A stretch of 64,000 nucleotides of DNA from Chloroflexota bacterium (lineage in GTDB: Bacteria > Chloroflexota > Dehalococcoidia > Tepidiformales > Tepidiformaceae): assembly GCA_026705605.1 (NCBI GenBank), contig JAPPAK010000006.1, positions 62,001 to 126,000 of the forward strand, given 5' to 3'. Below are positions 52,163 through 59,940 of this stretch, piece by piece. The first letter of the stretch is position 1, and each line of letters begins with the position of its first letter. The notes below the pieces were generated by a model. That model saw only the letters and a list, made by a program, of their open reading frames with translations, made no database searches and was not told the DNA's origin. The position numbers were made by a program, and so were the translations under genes.

Positions 52163-53386
52163 CTACACCTGGTCGGGGTCGTCGAGCCCGAACGCTGTGT
52201 GCAGGGCGTTCACCGCCTGCCCCATGTGGTCCTCGTGGACGATGCAGGTAATGCGGATTTCGCTCGTCGTGATCAGGTCGATATTCACCTCGGCGTCGGC
52301 CAGCGCGCGGAACATCCGTGCCGCGTAGCCCGGCTCCGTCTGGATGCCCGCCCCCACGATGCTCACCTTCCCCAGGTTCGTGTCGGCCGTGTAGCCGTCG
52401 GCCCCGATCGCGTCACAGATCTCGGACATGAGGCCCTCCGCCCGGCGCAGGTCCTCGCGCGCGAGCGTGAACGTGAGGTCCGTCAGGTTCCGCTCGCTCG
52501 CGTTCTGCACGATCGTGTCGACGCTCACGCCCGCCTCCGCCAGCGGTTCGAATATCTGGGCGGCGATGCCGCGCCGGTCGGGCACGTGCCGCAGCGTCAC
52601 CTTCGCGATGTCGTGGTCGTCCACGACGCCGCGGACGCGGTTGCGTTCCTCCATCTCGGAACCTCCATGGATGAGGGTGCCCGGCCCGTCGACCATGCTC
52701 GACGCGACCAGGATGGGCAGATCGTTCGTCGCCGCCACCTCGACGGCGCGGTTGTGCATCACCTGCGAGCCTTGCGTCGCCATCTCCAGCATCTCTTCGT
52801 AGTGGACGTCGGCCAGGCGGCGGGCGGTGGGGACGATGCGGGGGTCGGCGGTGTAGACGCCCTCGACATCCTTGTACGTCTCGCAGCGGTCGGCGCCGAG
52901 GGCCACGCCCAGCGCCACTGCCGTCAGGTCGCTCGCGCCACGCCCCAGCGTGACGTAGTCCGCCTCCTCGGTGACGCCCTGGAAGCCGGCCACGATCGGG
53001 ATCCGCCCGGCGCGCAGCTCCTCCTCGATGCGGTCGGCATCGATGCGCTGGATGCGGCCGGAACCGTGGGACGCCCGCGAGTAGATGCCCGCCTGGCTGC
53101 CCGTGAGCCCGACCGCCTCCTGCTCCATCGCGTGCAGGGCCATCGCCAGCAGCGCCGCCGACATGTGCTCGCCCGTGGCGAGCAGCTGGTCGAGCTCGCG
53201 CGGGTCCGGGTCGGGCGAGACCTCGAGGGCGAGGTCGATGAGCTCGTCCGTGCGGTTCCCCATGGCCGAGACGACCACGACGACCTCGTCGCCCGCACTC
53301 ACGCGACCGGCGACCTGCCCCGCCACGTGCCGGATGCGCTCCGCATCGGCGACGGACGTCCCCCCGAACTTCTGCACGACCCGCAT
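52163..53386 (-). CDS. lysC: Aspartate kinase
   Basis: Aspartokinase phosphorylates aspartate at the entry to lysine, threonine and methionine synthesis. The 407 residues begin VVQKFGGTSVADAERIRHVA and contain VTEEADYVTLGRGASDLTAVALGVALGADRCETYKDVEGVYTADPRIVPTARRL. Two ACT domains at the C-terminus (VTLRHVPDRRGIAAQIFEPLAEAGVSVDTIVQNAS and VSIVGAGIQTEPGYAARMFRALADAEVNIDLITTSEIRITCIV) imply feedback control. It is the monofunctional actinobacterial/Bacillus-type enzyme. lysA lies 43 kb away. Confidence 0.96.
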   Translation of the reverse strand: MRVVQKFGGTSVADAERIRHVAGQVAGRVSAGDEVVVVVSAMGNRTDELIDLALEVSPDPDPRELDQLLATGEHMSAALLAMALHAMEQEAVGLTGSQAGIYSRASHGSGRIQRIDADRIEEELRAGRIPIVAGFQGVTEEADYVTLGRGASDLTAVALGVALGADRCETYKDVEGVYTADPRIVPTARRLADVHYEEMLEMATQGSQVMHNRAVEVAATNDLPILVASSMVDGPGTLIHGGSEMEERNRVRGVVDDHDIAKVTLRHVPDRRGIAAQIFEPLAEAGVSVDTIVQNASERNLTDLTFTLAREDLRRAEGLMSEICDAIGADGYTADTNLGKVSIVGAGIQTEPGYAARMFRALADAEVNIDLITTSEIRITCIVHEDHMGQAVNALHTAFGLDDPDQV

Positions 53387-53589
53387 GGATCAGAGGATGC
53401 GCCAGCGCACCCTCACGCGCTATTCACCGGGTAGGGGATGGCGTAATTCAGGCCTTTGATCCCTAGGATGCAGCGAAGGATGCGCTCGCTCGTGCAGGTC
53501 GCCGCCAGGACGAGCTCGTCAGCCCGCCCCGGTCGGCCGCCCCGGTACCTGTCACGAGCGAGCCGTCCCAATGCGTGAGAACGCAAGAA

Positions 53590-53611
53590 GGGCGCCCCTC
53601 AGGGGGCGCCC
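53590..53611 (-). terminator. Terminator downstream of the capsid gene
   Basis: A perfect 9-bp stem GGGCGCCCC/GGGGCGCCC with a 4-nt loop, followed on the minus strand by TTCTTG. It lies 29 bp after the capsid stop. The rest of the 250-bp gap to aspartokinase (53387-53639) holds no gene that I can support. Confidence 0.7.
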
Positions 53612-53639
53612 TCCGGATGGCGTGGCGGATGGCGTGGGG

Positions 53640-54527
53640 CTAGGGGCGGACGCCCGTCAGCCGGGCAAGGGCGAGCGTGTTGAAGAGCGCGAGACCCGCG
53701 TACCACTTCACCCGCAGGCGCGTCGCGTCCTTCGTCTCCAGCGCGCCCACGCGGTCGACGGACAAGCCGCTCGGGGCCGAGAGGCCGGCAAGGGCGCCCT
53801 CGCCGAACTGCATCGCGTACACCGTCGAGGCGTCGCGGCTCGTGCCCGCCGTCTGCGCGTCGCTGATGTAGTCGTTGATGCCGATGGGGATGCCGTCGTA
53901 GTACTGCACCATCCCTCCGAAGTCGTCGCGGCCCGCCTCCAGGAAGGTTCCCGCGTCGCGCGCCAGCTCGTTCAGCTTGCGACGCGAGCGGCGGCTCATC
54001 AGCAGCATCTGCGGCTTCCCCGGACGCACCCTGTCGATGAGCTCGTCGAGCTTCGCCAGCGTGAGCGTCGCGCCGTTGTTGCCCATGCTCACGGCCTGCG
54101 TGTTCGCGCAGAGCCGGTCGAGGCCGTCGAAGCTCTCGGTGTCGGTAGTCGCGTTGCCGGCGACGAACGTCTTGTCGAAGAGCGCCTGCACGGCGCGCGC
54201 CTTCAGCTGGAGCACGGCCGCCTCGAGGTCCTGGACGTTGGAGCGCGTCTCCTTGAGGAAGTTATCGATGTCGGCGTCGCCCCCGAGGATCTTGAGGGAG
54301 GCCGTCTGCTGCGTGAACGTGGGCGCGTCCTCGTCCCAGTCGTCGCCCACGGCGTAGAAGTCGGCCGCGGGTGCCGAGTCCTCGCGGTTGTAGGTGAGGC
54401 CGTTGCCCGTGATCTCGATGAAGGGCAGCCGCTGCAGGATGGGGCTCTCCTCGGCCATCGTCTCGATGACCCCGGCGAGCAGGGTGTCGTTGCTGAGCTT
54501 CGCCGCGTCGGTGAGCGTCAGCGCCAT
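53640..54527 (-). CDS. Phage major capsid protein
   Basis: A 295-residue protein that looks like the major capsid protein of a tailed phage of the type beginning ALTLTDAAKLSNDTLLAGVIETMAEESPILQRLPFIEITGNGLTYNRED. The middle is FTQQTASLKILGGDADIDNFLKET...AAVLQLKARAVQALFDKTFVAGN and the end GTSRDASTVYAMQFGEGALAGLSAPSGLSVDRVGALETKDATRLRVKWYAGLALFNTLALARLTGV. The fold is presumably HK97. The ATG at 54527 follows a GGAGGTG site. The gene is intact, has its own terminator and is divergent from the terminase. No scaffold, protease or tail genes adjoin it. Confidence 0.85.
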   Translation of the reverse strand: MALTLTDAAKLSNDTLLAGVIETMAEESPILQRLPFIEITGNGLTYNREDSAPAADFYAVGDDWDEDAPTFTQQTASLKILGGDADIDNFLKETRSNVQDLEAAVLQLKARAVQALFDKTFVAGNATTDTESFDGLDRLCANTQAVSMGNNGATLTLAKLDELIDRVRPGKPQMLLMSRRSRRKLNELARDAGTFLEAGRDDFGGMVQYYDGIPIGINDYISDAQTAGTSRDASTVYAMQFGEGALAGLSAPSGLSVDRVGALETKDATRLRVKWYAGLALFNTLALARLTGVRP

Positions 54528-54647
54528 GAGTCGCACCTCCAGGTGTCTGGTGTTGGCGGCCACCTTCCGCCCGCCCGTGTCCACCTCCGACCCCGCCCTG
54601 TCACCGACCCCTCCGCGCTTCCTCCCCGCCCCGGTGACCCTCCCCAC

Positions 54648-56030
54648 GTGCCCGACCCGCTCCTCCCCCTTTCCCGCCGCCCCGCCCTGCGCGCGTACCA
54701 GGCGCACGTCCTGCGCGGGCTCTTGCGCGCCGTCGCCGCCCGCCCCTCCGCGCCCCTGACCGTGCTCATGCCGCGACAGTCAGGGAAGAACGAGATTGCC
54801 GCCGCGCTCGTCGCCTGCTTGCTGCGCACGAACGCGCACGAAGGCGGAACCGTGGTTGTCTGCGCGCCAACGCTCGACCCGCAGGCGCGCATCAGCGCCG
54901 ACCGTATCCGCGCGGCCCTGGCCGCCACCGACCCGCTCGTGCCCGCCGCCGGCCACAGCCGCTCCCGCGGCGACAGCGTCGCCGTCGGCCGGGCGCGGGC
55001 GGTGCTGCTCAGCGCCAATCCGCAGGCGAGCGTCGCCGGGCACACCGCTTCCATCGCCCTGATCGCCGACGAAGCCCAGGACATCGAGGAGGCGTGGTTC
55101 AACCGCCAGTTTCGGCCCATGGCCGCCAGCACGGGCGCGCCGACGGTTCTGTTCGGGACCGCCTGGAACGGACGCACCCTGCTCGAACGCGCGGTCGAGG
55201 CGAACCGCGCCCTCGATGCCGCCACGCCCCACGGTCCTCGCCGCCACCAACAGGCGTCGTGGCGGGAGGTCGCGGAGACGCTCCCGGCCTACGGCGCCTA
55301 CGTCGAAGCCGAGCGCGAGCGGCTGGGCGCGACCCACCCGCTCTTCCTGAGCCAGTACGAGCTCGTCCCGGGCGAGGTGGCGGGCCGCCTTCTGACGCGC
55401 GATCTGCTGGCCGCGCTCGAGGGCGGCCACGAGCCGCTCTCGACACCCGAACCGGGTGAGCGCTACGTCGCCGGGCTCGACTTCGGCGGCGAGGGCGAGG
55501 GCGAGGGCGAGGACGCCGACGCCACGGTCCTCACGGTTGCCCGCGCCGATGCGTCTGCAGGGAACAGCGGGGTCGCCTGCCGCGTCGTCGCCCAGCGCGA
55601 GTGGAGGGGCGCGCCCTACGCGCGCGTCCTCGACGAGGTCCGCGCGCTCGATCGCCTCTGGCGCTTCGAGCGCGTCAGCGCCGATGCGACGGGTCTTGGC
55701 GCCCCGCTCGTCGCGCAGCTGCGGCCGCAGCTCGGCGCGCGCCTCGAAGAGTTCGTGTTCACCGCAGCCTCCAAGAGCGCCCTCGGCTACGCCCTCCTCG
55801 CCGCCGCCCGCACGGGCCGCCTCGCCCTTCCCAGTGACGACGGCAGCCCGGAGGCATTCCGCTGCCGCGAAGAGCTCGCCGCCTGCGAAGCGTCTCTGGC
55901 GTCGGGCGGGCGGCTCGCCTGGGGCAACGACCGCGACCACGACGACTACGTCGTCTCGCTCGCGCTTTGCCTGCACGCCGCCGAGTCGGCTGGCGCGCCC
56001 CGGGTGGCGGTGGGCCGGGGACGCTCGTAG
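54648..56030 (+). CDS. Phage terminase large subunit
   Basis: A 460-residue DNA-packaging motor. The ATPase half shows the adenine/Walker A region LTVLMPRQSGKNEIAAALVACLL, VVVCAPTLDPQARISADRI and Walker B IALIADEAQDIEEAWFNRQFRPM. The RNase H-like nuclease half begins YVAGLDFGGEGEG...DADATVLTVARAD and includes RVSADATGLGAPLVAQL and NDRDHDDYVVSLALCLHAA with the late acidic residues. Both halves look intact. The GTG at 54648 is a choice: the open frame extends antisense through the capsid gene, which is not credible coding. The 120-bp gap to the capsid gene must hold both promoters. Confidence 0.88.
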   Translation: MPDPLLPLSRRPALRAYQAHVLRGLLRAVAARPSAPLTVLMPRQSGKNEIAAALVACLLRTNAHEGGTVVVCAPTLDPQARISADRIRAALAATDPLVPAAGHSRSRGDSVAVGRARAVLLSANPQASVAGHTASIALIADEAQDIEEAWFNRQFRPMAASTGAPTVLFGTAWNGRTLLERAVEANRALDAATPHGPRRHQQASWREVAETLPAYGAYVEAERERLGATHPLFLSQYELVPGEVAGRLLTRDLLAALEGGHEPLSTPEPGERYVAGLDFGGEGEGEGEDADATVLTVARADASAGNSGVACRVVAQREWRGAPYARVLDEVRALDRLWRFERVSADATGLGAPLVAQLRPQLGARLEEFVFTAASKSALGYALLAAARTGRLALPSDDGSPEAFRCREELAACEASLASGGRLAWGNDRDHDDYVVSLALCLHAAESAGAPRVAVGRGRS

Positions 56031-56045
56031 GCGTCCAGGCAAAGG

Positions 56046-56075
56046 TTGCTTCAAGACTGGTACTGCGTGTAGTAT
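56046..56075 (+). promoter_or_regulatory. hicAB promoter
   Basis: TTGCTT (56046-56051), an 18-bp spacer and TAGTAT (56070-56075). Transcription should begin about 7 nt later, at the ATG at 56083, giving a leaderless hicA mRNA and ruling out the ATG at 56077. Confidence 0.65.
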
Positions 56076-56082
56076 CATGACG

Positions 56083-56331
56083 ATGGCGAGGCGGGAGCGG
56101 CGCATCGAGCGGTTACGCCGTTCCCAGACCGATGTCTCGCCGGAGCGGTTGAGGGCAGCGCTGGAGTCTGTTGGGTTCGAGCTGGTGCGTACTCAGGGAA
56201 GCCACTACCAGTATCGACACCCTGCGCGCCCAGGGCTGGTTTCCGTTCCCTTCCGCAGGCCCATCAAGCGGACATACGTACGAGAGGCATTAGAAGCGAT
56301 AGACGAGGTGTTGAACGATGGCGACGGCTGA
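56083..56331 (+). CDS. hicA: HicA toxin (mRNA interferase)
   Basis: An 82-residue HicA-family double-stranded-RNA-binding-fold toxin that cleaves mRNA. The core is SPERLRAALESVGFELVRTQGSHYQYRHPARPGLVSVPFRRPIKRTYVREALEAI, with the catalytic His in GSHYQY. The start at 56083 is set by the promoter. HicB follows with a 14-nt overlap. Confidence 0.9.
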   Translation: MARRERRIERLRRSQTDVSPERLRAALESVGFELVRTQGSHYQYRHPARPGLVSVPFRRPIKRTYVREALEAIDEVLNDGDG

Positions 56332-56782
56332 GAAGGTAACCCCTGAACGGAAGCTCCCACTGACCGGTCCCGTACCTGCGGATATCGCCGAGAAGGTCGC
56401 GGAGTACATGAGGCTGCCCTACACCATCACGATGGTCTACGACACATCCGGGGGACCGCCGGCGTGGGTCGTCGGCGTTGAGGAGTTGCCGGGTTGCCTC
56501 AGCCAGGGCGACACGCCTGATGAGGCCATTTCCATGATCCGGGAGGCGATGGAGGGATGGCTGGAGGTTGCAGTCGCCTATGGCGACGAGATCCCCCCAC
56601 CGAAGGACCACTTCCCCGAGCACAGTGGGAAGTTTCAGGTCCGGCTGCCGGTCGGGCTCCATGGGAAGCTGGCCGCCGTCGCGAAAGAGCAGGAGGTTTC
56701 CCTGAACCAGCTCGTGACCGCGATCCTCGCGGAGGGGGTCGGATGGCGGCCGGCGGGGACGCGCAAAGCCCCCCGCACGTGA
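56318..56782 (+). CDS. hicB: HicB antitoxin with ribbon-helix-helix domain
   Basis: A 154-residue antitoxin. The N-terminal partially degraded RNase H-like domain (PYTITMVYDTSGGPPAWVVGVEELPGCLSQGDTPDEAISMIREAMEGWLEVAVAYG) covers HicA. The C-terminus (KFQVRLPVGLHGKLAAVAKEQEVSLNQLVTAILAEGV) is a ribbon-helix-helix DNA-binding domain for self-repression. It overlaps hicA by 14 nt. Confidence 0.92.
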   Translation: MATAEKVTPERKLPLTGPVPADIAEKVAEYMRLPYTITMVYDTSGGPPAWVVGVEELPGCLSQGDTPDEAISMIREAMEGWLEVAVAYGDEIPPPKDHFPEHSGKFQVRLPVGLHGKLAAVAKEQEVSLNQLVTAILAEGVGWRPAGTRKAPRT

Positions 56783-56808
56783 TCCGTCGCGTCCTCTATG
56801 CTTGATTC

Positions 56809-57312
56809 ATGCCCGAGCAGTACGTCGCCACCGACAAGCGCACCGGCCTCGAGGTAGCCGTTACCGGGGAGTTTCCCCCGCACCACGACGACCGCATCCG
56901 CATCGCCCGCACCTGCACGCTCTTCACGCGTCTGCTCGCCACCATCCTCAGCAACGAGAGCGAGAGCGACCGGCGCGAGCAGTTCGTCGCCATCGAGACG
57001 CAGCTCGAGCTCGCGGAGGCCCTCATCCGCGGCGATCTCGCGGAGGTGCAACGCCTCCTGCAGCAGACGATGGAGCGGATGGGCATGGGGCCGGAACAGC
57101 TCGACGAGGTGGCGCGCCGCATCCTCAAGGAATTCGGCGAGGGCGACCCGCCAGACCTCTCCAGCCTCGGCGACATCCGCGACGCCGGCCAGGGCAGTTC
57201 CCCCGACCTGGGCGGCCTCGGCGATCTGGACGACCTCGGCGACCTCGACCCCAACTCCCCGCCCCCGCCTCCCGAAGACGGCCCCCCCGAGCCCGAGGAG
57301 GACCGCCCCTAG
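56809..57312 (+). CDS. Acidic protein of unknown function
   Basis: A 167-residue protein. The first 60 residues contain DHHDDRIR-like acidic/basic beta stretches (YVATDKRTGLEVAVTGEFPPHHDDRIRIARTCTLFTRLLATIL). The middle is helical (VAIETQLELAEALIRGDLAEVQRLLQQTMERMGMGPEQLDEVARRILKEFG). The last 50 residues are very rich in Asp, Gly and Pro with DLGGLGDLDDLGDLD repeats. I do not recognise a family. Its last 7 codons are part of a 25-bp repeat found again 966 bp downstream. Confidence 0.65.
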   Translation: MPEQYVATDKRTGLEVAVTGEFPPHHDDRIRIARTCTLFTRLLATILSNESESDRREQFVAIETQLELAEALIRGDLAEVQRLLQQTMERMGMGPEQLDEVARRILKEFGEGDPPDLSSLGDIRDAGQGSSPDLGGLGDLDDLGDLDPNSPPPPPEDGPPEPEEDRP

Positions 57313-57317
57313 GGTCT
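57293..57317. repeat. 25-bp direct repeat, copy 1
   Basis: Starts CCGAGGAGGACCGCCCCTAG and continues GGTCT. It covers the 3' end of the acidic-protein gene. An exact copy is at 58259-58283. The pair brackets one membrane gene, marking the edge of a tandem duplication. Confidence 0.9.
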
Positions 57318-57321
57318 GCCT

Positions 57322-58212
57322 CTAGTCCGTCGCTCCGGTTCGTTCGGAGCTGGACACCTTCTCTTCGTAGAAGGAGCGGATGGCGAAGTAGAGGTCCGGG
57401 TAACGGGGCAGGCTGGCGCGGAACCACTCCGCTCCTTCGAGCGGAATGACTTCGAAGACGACCCATCCCGTTCGCACCTCCGCCGGAGACAGGGCGAAGG
57501 GGGCCAGGGGCAAGCCCTGAGCTCCCGCGGGGAGAGGGTCGTACTCCCGTCCGCTGTACTTGCCCTTCGCCAGCAGCGTCCAGGTGGGGAGGGAACTGGC
57601 CTCGGTGCCGGTGTTCTTGACCCTGACCTCAGCGGCCAGGTACCTCATGGCGGGATTCCGCTCGACCGAGGGATCCGGTGGCTCCGCTCCGATGTACGTG
57701 CCAAGGAGGGTGATGCGGAGTGATCTCCTGTCGTCGCCCTCGACCTCGATGGAGCCCGACGCGCCAATCTCCATGGGCACATGCACGCCGGGATCCCCAT
57801 CGTCGCCGCTGAAGTGCCCGCGGAGATCGGCGATGCCGAAGGCGACGGCGATCATCGGGACCGTGGCGAGCGTGGCCGGGGCGGTGCGGACGAGCGCGCT
57901 CCACGGTCCGGGTGGCGTCCGGTTGGCAGGCGCGGTTCGAGCCTGGAGGGCGCCGTCGTCGGTTCCACGCCTTGAGGCGGCGAAGGCCTCGGCAAGCTGG
58001 TCCTGCCGCCGGGGACGCTCGACGGCAAGGTCCCAGATGAGCGAGAGGGCAAGCACGCCCGCGGCTGCTCCGTAGAGCCCTGCCACCGAGGAGAGCGCGT
58101 ACATGAGGGTGAAGAGGAGAAGCGCTCCCACCGCGACCACCATGAGCACTTCCGGAAGTGTTTGGAGGTATCGCAGCCAGCGCATGGATCGAGGATAGCT
58201 GCAGAGAGACAC
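57322..58212 (-). CDS. Membrane protein with Ig-like domain, paralogue A
   Basis: A 296-residue protein. Two N-terminal membrane helices (VLMVVAVGALLLFTLMYALSSVAGLYGAAAGVLALSLIWDLAVERPRRQ) are followed by a third helix (LVRTAPATLATVPMIAVAFGIADL). An exported beta domain of DUF4352 type then follows (SIEVEGDDRRSLRITLLGTYIGAE, RYLAAEVRVKNTGTEASSLPTWTLLAKGKYSGREYDP, EVRTGWVVFEVIPLEGAEWFRASLPRYPDLYFAIRSFYEEK). It is a close paralogue of the next gene. A small-molecule sensor or stress role is possible. Function unknown. Confidence 0.75.
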   Translation of the reverse strand: MSLCSYPRSMRWLRYLQTLPEVLMVVAVGALLLFTLMYALSSVAGLYGAAAGVLALSLIWDLAVERPRRQDQLAEAFAASRRGTDDGALQARTAPANRTPPGPWSALVRTAPATLATVPMIAVAFGIADLRGHFSGDDGDPGVHVPMEIGASGSIEVEGDDRRSLRITLLGTYIGAEPPDPSVERNPAMRYLAAEVRVKNTGTEASSLPTWTLLAKGKYSGREYDPLPAGAQGLPLAPFALSPAEVRTGWVVFEVIPLEGAEWFRASLPRYPDLYFAIRSFYEEKVSSSERTGATD

Positions 58213-58258
58213 CCCGCGGGCCTAGGAGTTCGCCCTGGCCCTGCCCGTCCCGGAGAAA

Positions 58259-58283
58259 CCGAGGAGGACCGCCCCTAGGGTCT
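58259..58283. repeat. 25-bp direct repeat, copy 2
   Basis: Exact copy of 57293-57317, here in the space between paralogues A and B and without a coding role. Confidence 0.9.
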
Positions 58284-58294
58284 TCCGGCCGTTC

Positions 58295-59185
58295 TCAGGG
58301 TGACGTCTTCTCCTCGTAGAGCGCCTGGGATGCGAAGTAGAGAGCGGGGTAGCCCGAAGTCCGGGCGCGCAACCATTCCGGTTCGGCGTAGACGTCGATC
58401 TCGAAGACGATCCAGCCCGTTCGCGCCTCCGAACCAGGCAGGATGAAGCCATCTCCCAGGAACAACCCCGGACTGGCGGCTCTGGGTTCGTACTCGTTCC
58501 CCCACGCATCCTGCAGCTTCCACACCGGAGCGCCCATGCGCTCCGCGCCGGTGTTCTCGACCATGACCTGCGCCGCCCAGTACCACTTTTGCGGGGCCGG
58601 GCTGGGGACGAGGGCTCGCGCTTCGGTCCCGTCGACGACCCGGAGGATGGTGACGCGAACCGATCGCGTGCGGTCGCCCTCGTCCTTGATGTCGCCACTG
58701 ATGCCGTCGCCGAGGGGCAAGTACACGCTCGTGTCGGGATCGCTGGCGAAGGGGTCGAGGAGCAGGGCGTTGATGCCGAGTGCGACGGCGACGATCAGGA
58801 ACGCCGCCAGCGTAGCCGGGGCCGTGCGAACCACGGCCCCGAGCGGCCCCGGCAGCATGTCGCTCCAGTGCGCGGGCGCGACCCGTGTATGCAGCGGGAT
58901 CTCCTCGATCGGACGGCTTGTGGTGGCGAAAGCCGCGGCAAGCCGCGCTTTCCGTTTGGGGCGCTCCACCGTGAGCTCCCACACGAAGATCAGCACGAGC
59001 ACGAAGCCCGCCACGGCAAACGCGCTTGCCAGCACATAGATCGCGAATATCGCGGCGATCAGGACACCGGTGCCCATGAGTATCGCCGTGCCCTGGATGA
59101 GCAGCTCCAGGGGCGTTCGCGGATGTCGCAGCAAGCGCACGGATCGAGCATACAGCGGCGCGAGGCGCGCCTGAGCGCTAGTCAT
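58295..59185 (-). CDS. Membrane protein with Ig-like domain, paralogue B
   Basis: A 296-residue paralogue of the previous gene with the same layout: paired N-terminal helices (LIQGTAILMGTGVLIAAIFAIYVLASAFAVAGFVLVLIFVWELTVERPKRK), a third helix (VRTAPATLAAFLIVAVALGINALLL), and the DUF4352-like domain (WYWAAQVMVENTGAERMGAPVWKLQDAWGNEYEP, EARTGWIVFEIDVYAEPEWLRARTSGYPALYFASQALYEEK). The shared VRTAPATLA and YFAxxxxYEEK blocks make the relationship clear. Both end at near-identical positions. Confidence 0.75.
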   Translation of the reverse strand: MTSAQARLAPLYARSVRLLRHPRTPLELLIQGTAILMGTGVLIAAIFAIYVLASAFAVAGFVLVLIFVWELTVERPKRKARLAAAFATTSRPIEEIPLHTRVAPAHWSDMLPGPLGAVVRTAPATLAAFLIVAVALGINALLLDPFASDPDTSVYLPLGDGISGDIKDEGDRTRSVRVTILRVVDGTEARALVPSPAPQKWYWAAQVMVENTGAERMGAPVWKLQDAWGNEYEPRAASPGLFLGDGFILPGSEARTGWIVFEIDVYAEPEWLRARTSGYPALYFASQALYEEKTSP

Positions 59186-59203
59186 GCCTGTGTGCCGCGG
59201 CGC

Positions 59204-59608
59204 CTACCCCACTGTCAGGTCGAAGCCCGCAAACGCATCCATGACGAAGATCGTGATGATGAAGGCGGCGATGACCAGGAGCGTGATTGGAGCCCCGGTC
59301 ACGACCAGCGCCAGCGGTCTCGGCAGCGACTCAGTCCAATGCCGCTTGCCCTTCTCCGAGCGGAGCGGCTGCGTCCCCGGCGCCGCTTGCCGCGCCTCGA
59401 TCATGGCCTGCCGCTGCCTCTGGCGCCGTGGCTGTTCCCAGCGATACTCCCAGTACGCCACCACAGCCAGGATGCCGATGCCGAGGAGCCACCCTCCGCC
59501 CAACACCCGGATTGCCACGAAGCCGACCACGGCGGTCCCGCAGACCAGGAATGCAGCCACGACTCCCGCCCGAAGGGCCGACGGAGCTAATTCCCAGATC
59601 CAGCGCAC
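59204..59608 (-). CDS. Truncated membrane paralogue C
   Basis: A 134-residue protein that matches only the membrane half of paralogues A and B: paired helices (AAFLVCGTAVVGFVAIRVLGGGWLLGIGILAVVAYWEYRWEQPRRQ), the basic stretch and the third helix (ALVVTGAPITLLVIAAFIITIFVMDAFA), then stop. The DUF4352-like domain is missing. It may be an eroded copy or a separate small form. It starts 31 bp after a divergent space upstream of clpS. Confidence 0.65.
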   Translation of the reverse strand: MRWIWELAPSALRAGVVAAFLVCGTAVVGFVAIRVLGGGWLLGIGILAVVAYWEYRWEQPRRQRQRQAMIEARQAAPGTQPLRSEKGKRHWTESLPRPLALVVTGAPITLLVIAAFIITIFVMDAFAGFDLTVG

Positions 59609-59625
59609 CTATCGAGTGTAACTAC

Positions 59626-59940
59626 CTACGCCGGCTCGATGGTGGCCGTGAGCCCGCGTGACTCCAGCGCTTCGCGGTAGTGCTCCGCCGTCTCCTTCGG
59701 GCACTCGATGACCGTCGCCTGACCCTCGTTGTGCGCCTCGAACATGATCGCCGCTGCCGCCTCCGCCGTGAGCGAGGGCACGCACTGCACGAGCGACTCG
59801 ACCACGTGCTCCATCGTGTTGTGGTCGTCGTTGTGCAGGACCACCCGGTAGGGCGGGATGAGCGCCAGCAGCGACTCCTCGTCGACGCCCGTCTCCGGTA
59901 GCGCCGGCTCGGTGGCGACGGGCAGGGGCGTCTCCGTCAT
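59626..59940 (-). CDS. clpS: Canonical ATP-dependent Clp protease adaptor ClpS
   Basis: A 104-residue ClpS, which hands N-degron proteins to ClpC/ClpA. The core [76 protein letters not shown] has the NDD and the hydrophobic pocket residues. The ATG overlaps the stop of the CoA-ligase gene upstream (ATGA). A divergent paralogue is at 17.2 kb. Confidence 0.95.
   Translation of the reverse strand: MTETPLPVATEPALPETGVDEESLLALIPPYRVVLHNDDHNTMEHVVESLVQCVPSLTAEAAAAIMFEAHNEGQATVIECPKETAEHYREALESRGLTATIEPA

Noticed and set aside
52071..52328. Plus-strand 85-codon frame after GAGGAGGAG
   Set aside because: It runs antisense into the aspartokinase 3' end and lacks a plausible protein character. The minus-strand leader explains the same stretch better.
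53571..54647. Long N-terminal extension of the terminase frame
   Set aside because: It lies antisense to the whole capsid gene and has no domain. The GTG at 54648 starts the recognisable terminase.
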